DNA of 64,000 nt from Metridium senile (lineage: Eukaryota > Cnidaria > Anthozoa > Actiniaria > Metridiidae), in assembly GCA_949775045.1 (NCBI GenBank), contig OX459104.1, positions 17,676,431 through 17,740,430 on the forward strand, given 5' to 3'. Position numbers and translations under genes: made by a program. Below, piece by piece: positions 9,942-17,275 of this stretch (the stretch's first letter is position 1; every line of letters starts with the position of its first letter). The notes beneath the pieces were generated by a model. The model ran no database searches. It had not been told where the DNA came from and saw nothing but the letters and a program-made list of their open reading frames with translations.

Positions 9942-10535
9942 ATGGCTTTTCATTCAGTTCCAAAAGTTCTTATCTTAGGTCATTCTTTTGTTAAACGGCT
10001 TAATAGCGATCTTAGCTCAGGTTTTGACTCGAGGGCATCTCATGATTTCTCGTTGAACGGCACCGCTTCGGTTTGTTTACACGGTATTGGCGGTCGAACT
10101 GTTCAAAAGCTTTGCTCTTTTGATTTGTCATTTGTGCGTCGGCATTCGCCTGATATAATTATTTTGGAAATAGGAACGAATGATCTTTCTTTTTCTACTC
10201 CAGAAGTAGTAGGATCGGCTATTGAAGAGTTAGTGAATTTACTTTTCGATCAATTTTCGGTATGTGCGGTCGGCGTTTGTCATACTATCCCACGTGGTCG
10301 CTCGTATGTTCATGCAGATAAGTTCTTCGAACGCGCTCGGCTATTGAATCATTACCTTGATGTGGTTCTTGAACCTTTACCTAACACTTTTTGTTGGCGT
10401 CATAGTAATTTCTCTAGCCCTGATAAGTCTTTTTATTTAGACGATGGGGTTCATTTGAATTCCACGGGTCAATACCTTTTGTATCGTAGTTATCGTGGCG
10501 CTATTTTACGCGCGCTTTCATTGTTTCGGGTTTAA
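9942..10535 (+). CDS. SGNH/GDSL-like hydrolase ORF of the Ngaro-like element
   Basis: 197 codons from the ATG in front of AFHSVPKVLILGHSF. Visible SGNH blocks: GHSF with the nucleophile Ser (block I), a GIGGRT Gly (block II), EIGTND with the oxyanion Asn (block III) and DGVHLN with the catalytic Asp/His pair (block V). SGNH proteins are esterases/acetylhydrolases; hydrolase ORFs of this type are known in some Ngaro elements and in several non-LTR elements, with unproven function. It has no signal peptide and so is probably cytosolic. It lies upstream of gag, within the putative leader intron, so it would be made from unspliced RNA if splicing occurs. Confidence 0.8.
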   Translation: MAFHSVPKVLILGHSFVKRLNSDLSSGFDSRASHDFSLNGTASVCLHGIGGRTVQKLCSFDLSFVRRHSPDIIILEIGTNDLSFSTPEVVGSAIEELVNLLFDQFSVCAVGVCHTIPRGRSYVHADKFFERARLLNHYLDVVLEPLPNTFCWRHSNFSSPDKSFYLDDGVHLNSTGQYLLYRSYRGAILRALSLFRV

Positions 10536-11290
10536 GAGTCGAACCGGGTTGCAGGGTTTTTTGTAATGTGATTGTTATTTCACTTCTAGTAAGCTTGTTG
10601 TAAGCTTACTTTTAGCCGTTATTGAATTAAATTTATTTCATTCGTTGGCTGTTTATTTGAGGTGATTCACATTTTTAAGTCCTATAATGACGAATTATGA
10701 AAAGCACCGCGTCGACTTTATGTCTGACAGGTTTTTCTCGTCTATTGTATGGGTTTGTTTTATTAAACCTTGTGGCTCGGGGAGATGTCGCTGTTGTAGT
10801 GACTTTAAACTCTTTTTAATTTTACTCGGATTTTAGTTTCGCAATCTATCCCATGATAGCGATATCCTTCGTTATCGCAGTTATCATGGCGAATTTTACG
10901 CGCGCTTTCATTGCTTCGAGTTTAAGAATCGAACCGGGTTGCAGAGTTTGTTGTAATGTGATTGTTATTTCACTTCTAGTAAGCTTGTTATAAGCTTACT
11001 TTTAGCCGTTATTGAATTGAATTTATTTCTTTCGTTGGCTGTTTATTTGAGGTGATTCACATTTTTAAGTCTTATAATGACGAATTATGAAAAGCACCGC
11101 GTCGACTTTATGTCTGACAGGTTTTTCTCGTCTATTGTATGGGCTTGTTTTATTAAACCTTGTGGCTCGGGGAGATGTCGCTGTTTTAGTGACTTTAAAC
11201 TCTTTTTTATTTTACTCGGCGTTGAGTCTCGCAATCTATCCCATGATAGCGATTTCTTTTGTTATACATTATTGGGTGGATGTTCATTGA
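10511..11290 (+). repeat. 390-bp tandem duplication between SGNH and gag
   Basis: CGCGCTTTCATTG...TTTAAGARTCGAACCGGGTTGCAG begins at 10511 and again at 10901, and the following about 380 bp are near-identical. Short frames within it (11077-11340) are not recognisable proteins. Confidence 0.85.
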
Positions 11291-11491
11291 TTGCAATTTT
11301 CCAGCAACCGGTTTTTATGTCTTACAGTTTCAACTTGTAAGGATGTTGTTTTGAATTAATTTGTTTAGTTCAGTTTTACCCGGTCTTTTGGGATTGCTAA
11401 TTTCTTTTCATCCAATGGAATTTTGTGTTAATTCAAATGTATTTGTGGGTTTGGTATCTGCCCCCTTTTTAATTTTCTTTTGCAGAACATC

Positions 11492-12550
11492 ATGCCTTTT
11501 AAACGAACCCGTTCATCTCGCCCACGCTCAACAAGTGGAAACAAACGTGGTCGCCCTTCGACTAATTCCTCCCAACCGGGAGTTGAGGAGGCCACCTCCA
11601 CAGCCATCCCTACACCTACTAGTGAAAGTCAGATGCCAGAGGGACTGGTCGATGCCATCGTTCAGAGGGTGGTGGAGCAACTGTCAAACCGTCAGTCCAC
11701 TGTGATTTCTACGCCAGCCCCCGCTTTGCTGGAAACCGCTACTGTCACTGGTCCGGAACAGACAGCCCACAGTTTAAGTTCAGCATCAGTAGGAGCCATG
11801 CAATCCCTGCTGTCAGGTGAGCCGCAGTCCTCAGTACAGCTCCCTGAAACTTTATTTACTTCCCCGAGCCTCGCTATTGACGCTCGGGTATCTGATAAAA
11901 TTAGAGCTAAAATATGGGCCAATGAATATTTTGATTTTGGCATGTTATTAAGTAACCCTGTGTCAGAGGGAAAGTATCAAATCACTATTTCTGCCCAAAA
12001 TGATGCACAGGCCATGTGCCTTGAACCAGTAACTAGAACAATCAAGATCCGGAATATTGATAGTTGGGTTAAGGCTTTTCATGTTTTTGTTGGTGTTTTT
12101 TCACAAAAATTTCCTCATGAGGCCCCGGCCCTCATGAAATATTGTGAAGTGGTGCAGGACTTGGCAGTCAGGGGGCATAACTGGCGCTTTTATGACGAGA
12201 ACTTCCGTTTTTTGCGTCAGTCGCAGCCGGCCTCTTTTCCATGGACGAATATTCATTGGGAGTTGTGGATGCGCTCCCATCAGATGGCAAGCACAAAGCC
12301 AGTTGTACCTTTTAACCAGCCTAGACCAAAACTGAATTACAGTCAGGTTAAGGGTTACTGTTTTAAATTTAACCGTGGTGCGTCTTGTGCAGGCTGCTCG
12401 TACAAGCATTTCTGCCAGAAGTGTGAAGGAGCGCATCCCGCTAAATCATGTACTGTTCGTGCGCCCCGGAATGAGTCACGTTTGCCCTCCCAGCCTGTCA
12501 AGCCCAGTTTGCCCTCCCAACCTGTCAATTCTTCCACCACTGCGAAATGA
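11492..12550 (+). CDS. Gag-like protein of the Ngaro-like element
   Basis: 352 codons from ATG 11492, chosen because it directly follows the putative splice acceptor and starts the conserved frame. The N-terminus is basic and Ser/Arg-rich (MPFKRTRSSRPRSTSGNKRG). A central segment has conserved-looking hydrophobic patches (DFGMLLSNP, WVKAFHVFVGVF, YCEVVQDLAVRG). The C-terminus holds a Cys/His cluster CFKFNRGASC..C then CQKCEGAHPAKSC, as in DIRS/Ngaro Gag proteins, presumably for RNA binding. Ends TGA 12548-12550, overlapping pol, which is in the +1 frame. Confidence 0.78.
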   Translation: MPFKRTRSSRPRSTSGNKRGRPSTNSSQPGVEEATSTAIPTPTSESQMPEGLVDAIVQRVVEQLSNRQSTVISTPAPALLETATVTGPEQTAHSLSSASVGAMQSLLSGEPQSSVQLPETLFTSPSLAIDARVSDKIRAKIWANEYFDFGMLLSNPVSEGKYQITISAQNDAQAMCLEPVTRTIKIRNIDSWVKAFHVFVGVFSQKFPHEAPALMKYCEVVQDLAVRGHNWRFYDENFRFLRQSQPASFPWTNIHWELWMRSHQMASTKPVVPFNQPRPKLNYSQVKGYCFKFNRGASCAGCSYKHFCQKCEGAHPAKSCTVRAPRNESRLPSQPVKPSLPSQPVNSSTTAK

Positions 12551-14132
12551 ACTGCCTACCCCAGTTAGAATCGATAGGTTGGAACCTTTTCTTTCTAATT
12601 ATAATCCTAAATTTACTGAGCAACTCATTTCGGGCTTTACTGTAGGTTTTTCTTTAAACTTTGGGGGTAAGAGGGTTTCCTGTACTGCTAACAACTTAGC
12701 AAGCGCTGTGAAAAATCCATCAGCTGCTGACAAGAAAATACAAAAAGAGATAAGTTTAGGTCGCTTAGCAGGGCCATTTGTTTCTCCACCCTTTTCCCCC
12801 TTTTGTATTTCACCTTTGGGTCTAGTTCCAAAGAAAGCAGTTGGTGAATTTCGTTTAATTCACCATTTGTCATTTCCTCATGGTAGCTCAATTAATGATG
12901 GCATAGCCGAGGAATTTTCTAGAGTATGTTATGCCACTATAGCTGACGCCATATCCCATATTAAGGCACTTGGTAGGGGGTGTTTTCTAGCCAAAACTGA
13001 CATTAAGAATGCTTTCAGGATTATTCCCATTTCTCCTCACGATTATAGCTTGCTCGGAATGGAATGGAAAGGTCAATTTTATTATGATAAGTGTATGCCA
13101 ATGGGCTGCTCTAGTTCCTGTAAAACATTTGAATTGCTTAGTACTGCTTTGGAATGGGTTGCTCGTAATAACTTTAATATTCAACACATGATTCATTTGT
13201 TAGATGATTTCTTAATTATAGCACCAACATTTGATAGTTGTAAGTCTCAGCTATCATTGTTTACAAAATTTTGTGAATTTGTGGGCGTGCCCATAGCACC
13301 AGAAAAAACATGTGGTCCTAGTCAGGTATTAGCTTTTGCAGGAATAGAGCTAGATTCTGTCCAATACGAAGCACGTCTGCCTCAGGACAAATTAGATAAA
13401 TGTTTGGCTGCCATATCCTTGCTTCTCCATAAAAAGAAAGCCATACTTCGTGATATACAATCTTTGACAGGATTACTAAATTTTGCTTGTTCTGTGGTAA
13501 CACCTGGACGTGCTTTCTTACGTCGGTTAATTGACTTAACTATTGGGGTGACTTATCCCTACCACTACATTCGCATCAATAATGAAGTTAAAGCTGATTT
13601 GGCTGTTTGGCAATCATTTTTATGTGGTTTTAATGGCAAATCTTTCTTTTTGGAGGACCAGTGGTATAATTCGGAGCATTTAAATCTTTTTACTGATGCA
13701 TCTGGCTCTTTGGGTTTTGGTGCCATTTTCGGATCTAAATGGTGCTATGGGTCCTGGCCTGTAGAGTGGACTAGTTTTAATATAGCAGTCCTTGAGTTTT
13801 ATCCTATAGTACTTAGTCTGTGTCTTTGGGGTAAGCTGATGCGAAACCAGTGCATTTTGTTTTTTACTGATAATGAGGCAATAGTACATGCTATAAACAA
13901 GCAGTCTTGCAAGGATAAACACCTTATGTTCTATGTTAGAAAGTTAGTCCTTGTATGTTTACAGTACAACATCATGTTTAAAGCAAAACATGTCAAAGGT
14001 ATACATAATGGTCTAGCTGATTCATTATCTCGGTTACAGATGCATCGGTTTCAGCAATTAGCTCCGAAAGGCATGGACAAGTCGCCAACAGACATCCCTT
14101 TAATACTGCAGCCACAGAACTGGCACCCATAA
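12471..14132 (+). CDS. Reverse transcriptase-RNase H of the Ngaro-like element
   Basis: The frame is open from 12375; the first in-frame ATG is 12471, 80 bp inside gag and in the +1 frame relative to it, so either reinitiation or frameshifting is needed. RT motifs: LVPKK.GEFRLIHHLS, AKTDIKNAFRIIPI (Asp), MPMGCSSSCKTFE and the catalytic HLLDDFLI (about 13195-13218). RNase H: NLFTDASGSLGFG (about 13683), the Glu in VLEFYPIV, FFTDNEAIVHAI (about 13860) and HVKGIHNGLADSLSR (about 13987). This gives the DIRS-type RT followed by RH. No stop or shift breaks it. It ends TAA at 14130-14132, sharing one A with the recombinase ATG. Confidence 0.9.
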   Translation: MSHVCPPSLSSPVCPPNLSILPPLRNELPTPVRIDRLEPFLSNYNPKFTEQLISGFTVGFSLNFGGKRVSCTANNLASAVKNPSAADKKIQKEISLGRLAGPFVSPPFSPFCISPLGLVPKKAVGEFRLIHHLSFPHGSSINDGIAEEFSRVCYATIADAISHIKALGRGCFLAKTDIKNAFRIIPISPHDYSLLGMEWKGQFYYDKCMPMGCSSSCKTFELLSTALEWVARNNFNIQHMIHLLDDFLIIAPTFDSCKSQLSLFTKFCEFVGVPIAPEKTCGPSQVLAFAGIELDSVQYEARLPQDKLDKCLAAISLLLHKKKAILRDIQSLTGLLNFACSVVTPGRAFLRRLIDLTIGVTYPYHYIRINNEVKADLAVWQSFLCGFNGKSFFLEDQWYNSEHLNLFTDASGSLGFGAIFGSKWCYGSWPVEWTSFNIAVLEFYPIVLSLCLWGKLMRNQCILFFTDNEAIVHAINKQSCKDKHLMFYVRKLVLVCLQYNIMFKAKHVKGIHNGLADSLSRLQMHRFQQLAPKGMDKSPTDIPLILQPQNWHP

Positions 14133-15028
14133 TGGACAAGCTTCTACAGTCTAGCTTACAACCTTCTTCATTACCTACCTATAGGCGAGCATGGCAGCTT
14201 TTTTGTATGTTTTTTCGTAAAACTTTTCCTGGTGTCCCTATACAACTCCCCTTTTCTCCTCCTACTATTTCTCTTTTTGTAGCGCATCTATATGATTGTC
14301 AATATGCTTCTTCCACTGTTGCTACTCAATTGTCTTGTTTAGGCTATTTTCATAAATTGCATGGGTTTCCGGATCCTTCAAAGAATTTTATCGTTTCACA
14401 AATGATGAAGGGTTATTCTAAGATTGATTCTCGTTTAGATAGCCGTTTACCAATCACTTTGTTCCTTCTTCATCAAATAGTATCAGCATCTGCGCGATTG
14501 TCTGAATCACAATACAATATTTGCCTTTTTCAAGCTATGTGTTTATTTGCATTTCATACTTTTTCTCGGGTCGGTGAGATAACTCAATCCTCGTCAGGCC
14601 ATAACATCCAATTGCATCAACTATCTAAGCTCACTAATTCTCGGGGCGAGGTCGAAAGCCTTAAGGTACTTTTTTATCATTATAAGCATTCTTATAACCA
14701 GACACCATCTTCAATTAGTATTTCACGTGCCAACAATTTTTGTCCGGTAAAATTTTTGCTTAATTATCTTAAATTGCGAGGTGACACACCAGGGCCTCTC
14801 TTTAGGTTTGTAGATTTTTCTCCGGTCTCACGTGCTTACTTTTCATCTAAACTTTCTATCGTGCTTAAATCTTGCTCTCTAGACCCATCTCGTTATAAAG
14901 GCCATAGTTTTCGTATCGGTGCTGCTTCGCATGCTGCAAGTAAAGGGATGTCTGATGCGCAAATTAGAATTTTAGGTCGTTGGAAAACTAACGCGTTTCG
15001 AAATTATATTCGTGTTCAGTCTTTGTGA
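14132..15028 (+). CDS. Tyrosine recombinase of the Ngaro-like element
   Basis: 298 codons; ATG 14132 overlaps the pol stop (TAATG). The N-terminal SAM-like core-binding part contains SSLPTYRRAWQLFCMFFRK. Catalytic residues of the phage-integrase fold are visible: Arg in FSRVGEIT (about 14564), HSFRIGAASHAA for the His-x-x-Arg box (14903-14914), Trp in LGRWKT, and the nucleophile Tyr in FRNYIR (15005-15007). It would join circular cDNA into the genome without target duplication. The 5-residue spacing at the C-terminus is typical; the protein looks intact. Confidence 0.9.
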   Translation: MDKLLQSSLQPSSLPTYRRAWQLFCMFFRKTFPGVPIQLPFSPPTISLFVAHLYDCQYASSTVATQLSCLGYFHKLHGFPDPSKNFIVSQMMKGYSKIDSRLDSRLPITLFLLHQIVSASARLSESQYNICLFQAMCLFAFHTFSRVGEITQSSSGHNIQLHQLSKLTNSRGEVESLKVLFYHYKHSYNQTPSSISISRANNFCPVKFLLNYLKLRGDTPGPLFRFVDFSPVSRAYFSSKLSIVLKSCSLDPSRYKGHSFRIGAASHAASKGMSDAQIRILGRWKTNAFRNYIRVQSL

Positions 15029-15039
15029 TTGTTTTTGTT

Positions 15040-15370
15040 TAACTGTTTGCAAGGGCTTCAGTTACCTAATTATTTTGACCTGCCATTTAATGAATAGGTG
15101 TTTAAGAGTACTGCAGATTAGCAAGGGCAGCTGCACTACTCTTATTTCTTAATATCTTGTATTCCTATTTCATTATAAGTAGTTTTTGCTTTTGTAACTG
15201 TTTGCAAGGGCTTCGGTTATGATAGCAAAGGCTGCTATTTGTTAGATACTTTGTTTTCGGTCAATCGAAAACATAATTTAGTAATTGTAGTTTATAATTC
15301 TTATTCTAGCATAATTCAGCAGTTTTTGCTTAGGTGACTGTTTGCAAGGGCTTCAGTTATTATAGCACGA
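15040..15370 (+). repeat. About 145-bp tandem repeats downstream of the recombinase
   Basis: GTAACTGTTTGCAAGGGCTTCRGTTA occurs three times (about 15044, 15195, 15336), each followed by a diverged tail with (G/C)AAAGGCTG or GCACGAGCTG. Non-coding. Confidence 0.7.
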
Positions 15371-15516
15371 GCTGTTACTTTGTTTTATCATTTCCCGTTT
15401 TATCCTATTATTGGGAATGTCTTATATCAGTTGATCATAATTTTTGCTAATGAGAACATCCTTCGAATGCTGCTTTTCCTTTGGGTGGGGCTGTCTTCAT
15501 TTGGCATGAAGCCTTT

Positions 15517-15768
15517 GGCGTTTTTTGGCCCTCACCTTTACTTGGGGAAAGTGTTTATATTGTACAAAGCTGTTATTTGTACAATGTTCATGTTTATGAC
15601 ATATTTTAATCTTTATAATAAAAGGCTATGGGTGGATTGCCCATAGCCAATTTACTCCAATTCTGAGTATGGTGATTATTTTGTTATGAATAAGCCCAAG
15701 TAAACGAGCTTCCGGTAAAGCAGCATTCTTTGAGATTTATCAATTCTATATCCATGAGCAAACATAAA
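15517..15768 (+). repeat. Ngaro-like split direct repeat B1
   Basis: 252 bp, from GGCGTTTTTTGGCCC to GAGCAAACATAAA; identical by eye to B2. Confidence 0.9.
15617..15648 (+). terminator. Polyadenylation signal and hairpin in repeat B1
   Basis: AATAAA (15617-15622) is followed at once by the perfect hairpin GGCTATGGG-TGGATTG-CCCATAGCC (15624-15648). A likely 3' end signal of the element RNA, repeated in B2 at about 16134-16165. Confidence 0.5.
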
Positions 15769-15985
15769 CAAAATATTTGAAACAAATAGAATTTTTATGG
15801 TTGTCTTGGAGATAGTTTAAGTAACGCAATTGTAATACGTAACAGCAACATCCGGGGATTTGATGGGGAGTCATACCATTGTGTGGGATTGATACCCCCT
15901 ATAGGGAGTATATATATCCAGCCAGGCGTGACAGCGTGGTCAGTCTGCTGCGAAATCCTTCCTACAGTCAACAAGTCACTTTCAA
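15766..15985 (+). repeat. Ngaro-like split direct repeat A2
   Basis: 220-bp copy of A1. It abuts B1 with a 3-bp overlap and is followed by 48 bp of unrelated C/T-rich sequence before B2. Confidence 0.9.
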
Positions 15986-16033
15986 TCCCTCCTCCACCCC
16001 TATCTCCTCCTCACGTGGTGTTGCTGTTAGGTA

Positions 16034-16285
16034 GGCGTTTTTTGGCCCTCACCTTTACTTGGGGAAAGTGTTTATATTGTACAAAGCTGTTATTTGTACA
16101 ATGTTCATGTTTATGACATATTTTAATCTTTATAATAAAAGGCTATGGGTGGATTGCCCATAGCCAATTTACTCCAATTCTGAGTATGGTGATTATTTTG
16201 TTATGAATAAGCCCAAGTAAACGAGCTTCCGGTAAAGCAGCATTCTTTGAGATTTATCAATTCTATATCCATGAGCAAACATAAA
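16034..16285 (+). repeat. Ngaro-like split direct repeat B2
   Basis: 252-bp copy of B1, ending in GAGCAAACATAAA and then directly in minisatellite sequence. Confidence 0.9.
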
Positions 16286-16329
16286 ACGTCTTTTTGGTCA
16301 TTTTTGCGCGTTTTGCATGGACTATAGTC
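16286..16329 (+). repeat. 53-54 bp minisatellite, 44-bp remnant
   Basis: Part of one unit (ACGTCTTTTTGG...GGACTATAGTC) caught between the Ngaro-like element and the 937-bp inverted-repeat element. Confidence 0.9.
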
Positions 16330-17266
16330 TAGCCTGCATAGCTGGCCCTGGGGGATTGGGGAGAGAGGCGGAGGGATTGGGGAGGGGAGGGGAAGAGAAG
16401 GAAAGGAGGGCCTGCCCGCAAGGCCATGTATTTTACATGCTTACGGTCGCTGGCGACCGTAAACGCTGATTGGCTTATTCTTGACAAATGATTGACAGAT
16501 ATTGGGATAGGTCATGACGAAAACCAGAACACACATTCATTCAGCTTCTTTGCTTGTAAACATGGTAAATGTTTATATATAGTTTTGGTAGTGAACGGCG
16601 AGTATTATTCAACTTTCAAGTAAGGTAAATTCTTTTGGCCTGACGACAGCCGATCTATCCGATGAAGCGGTATGCTGTTATAATATTAGGTCCAGCGAGA
16701 TTTCTCGACGAGCTGAAACTCTTTCAATGTTCCTCAATGTAAGCTACATTTATTTCCACACTTTGTTCCAAGCTAGAGTGGAATAATATAGTTATCGTTT
16801 GAAGATGAAACATCGGACTTATCAGCTTTCTTGGTGAATGAAATCGAACTGGTTTTATTGTTGTATCACATGCAGCCGTTGATTATGCCATGAAAGTTCG
16901 AATTACAACCGTCTCTGTGTTCTATAAATCACTCGTAAAACCTGATTTTATTTTTACTTGAATTAAAATCAATTATCCCATGTTGTTCTTTGAATGTTAG
17001 ATTTTCTATGAGGGTAACTGTTTTCACAAGAAATGGCGAATTCAAAGTTAAACTACCAACGTACAAACAAGGCCAGTTAGTATCAAGCTGAGAAGTTCTG
17101 GTAAGCCCTTACTTCCGGTGCGCTATTTTTAGTAGTGGGCGGTTAACTAAATAAGACAGCCTTGCGGGCAGGCTCTCCCTTCCTTCTCTCCCCCCCCCCC
17201 CCCCCCCCCCCCCCCTCCCTCCCCTCCCCTCTCCCCTTTCCCCAGAGAGCCAGGCTACGCAGGCTA
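16330..17266. mobile_element. Non-autonomous DNA transposon with 9-bp target duplication
   Basis: It begins TAGCCTGC and ends GCAGGCTA. The terminal inverted repeats extend about 95 bp as a purine-rich left arm (GGGGATTGGGGAGAG...GGGCCTGCCCGCAAGGC) and a pyrimidine-rich right arm (GCCTTGCGGGCAGGCTCTCCC...). The flanks are ACTATAGTC on both sides (16321-16329 and 17267-17275), a perfect 9-bp duplication of minisatellite sequence. The interior (about 16430-17160) has no recognisable ORF. A 9-bp duplication fits Mutator-like elements, but family assignment is a guess. Confidence 0.8.
17190..17215. repeat. Poly(C) tract in the right inverted repeat
   Basis: About 25 consecutive C, interrupting the right arm relative to the left arm. 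Confidence 0.9.
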
Positions 17267-17275
17267 ACTATAGTC

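Larger units (their letters stand above)
9767..11485 (+). other. Possible intron in the Ngaro-like 5' leader
   Basis: TATCAG|GTAAAT (donor GT at 9770-9771) and a T-rich tract ending TTTTGCAG (AG at 11484-11485) could remove 1.7 kb. That would place the Gag ATG (11492) seven bases after the acceptor. The SGNH ORF would lie wholly inside the intron. Prediction from consensus only. Confidence 0.4.
9523..16285 (+). mobile_element. Full-length Ngaro-like tyrosine-recombinase retrotransposon
   Basis: A 220-bp repeat A occurs at 9523-9742 and 15766-15985; a 252-bp repeat B occurs at 15517-15768 and 16034-16285. The order A1-ORFs-B1-A2-B2 is the split-direct-repeat layout known for Ngaro/PAT-type elements of the DIRS order, which integrate by a tyrosine recombinase rather than an integrase. 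Coding order: SGNH hydrolase (9942), Gag (11492), RT/RNase H (about 12471), tyrosine recombinase (14132). All four frames are open. By eye A1 equals A2 and B1 equals B2, which suggests a recent insertion. It sits inside the minisatellite: the flanks TCCATCAAAA and ACGTCTTTTT re-form a normal unit and no target duplication is evident, as expected for this order. Confidence 0.88.

Noticed and set aside
9523..16285. Reading the A and B repeats as ordinary LTRs of one element
   Set aside because: The two repeats are split as A1...B1-A2-B2, no integrase is present, and a tyrosine recombinase is; this fits Ngaro, not an LTR element.
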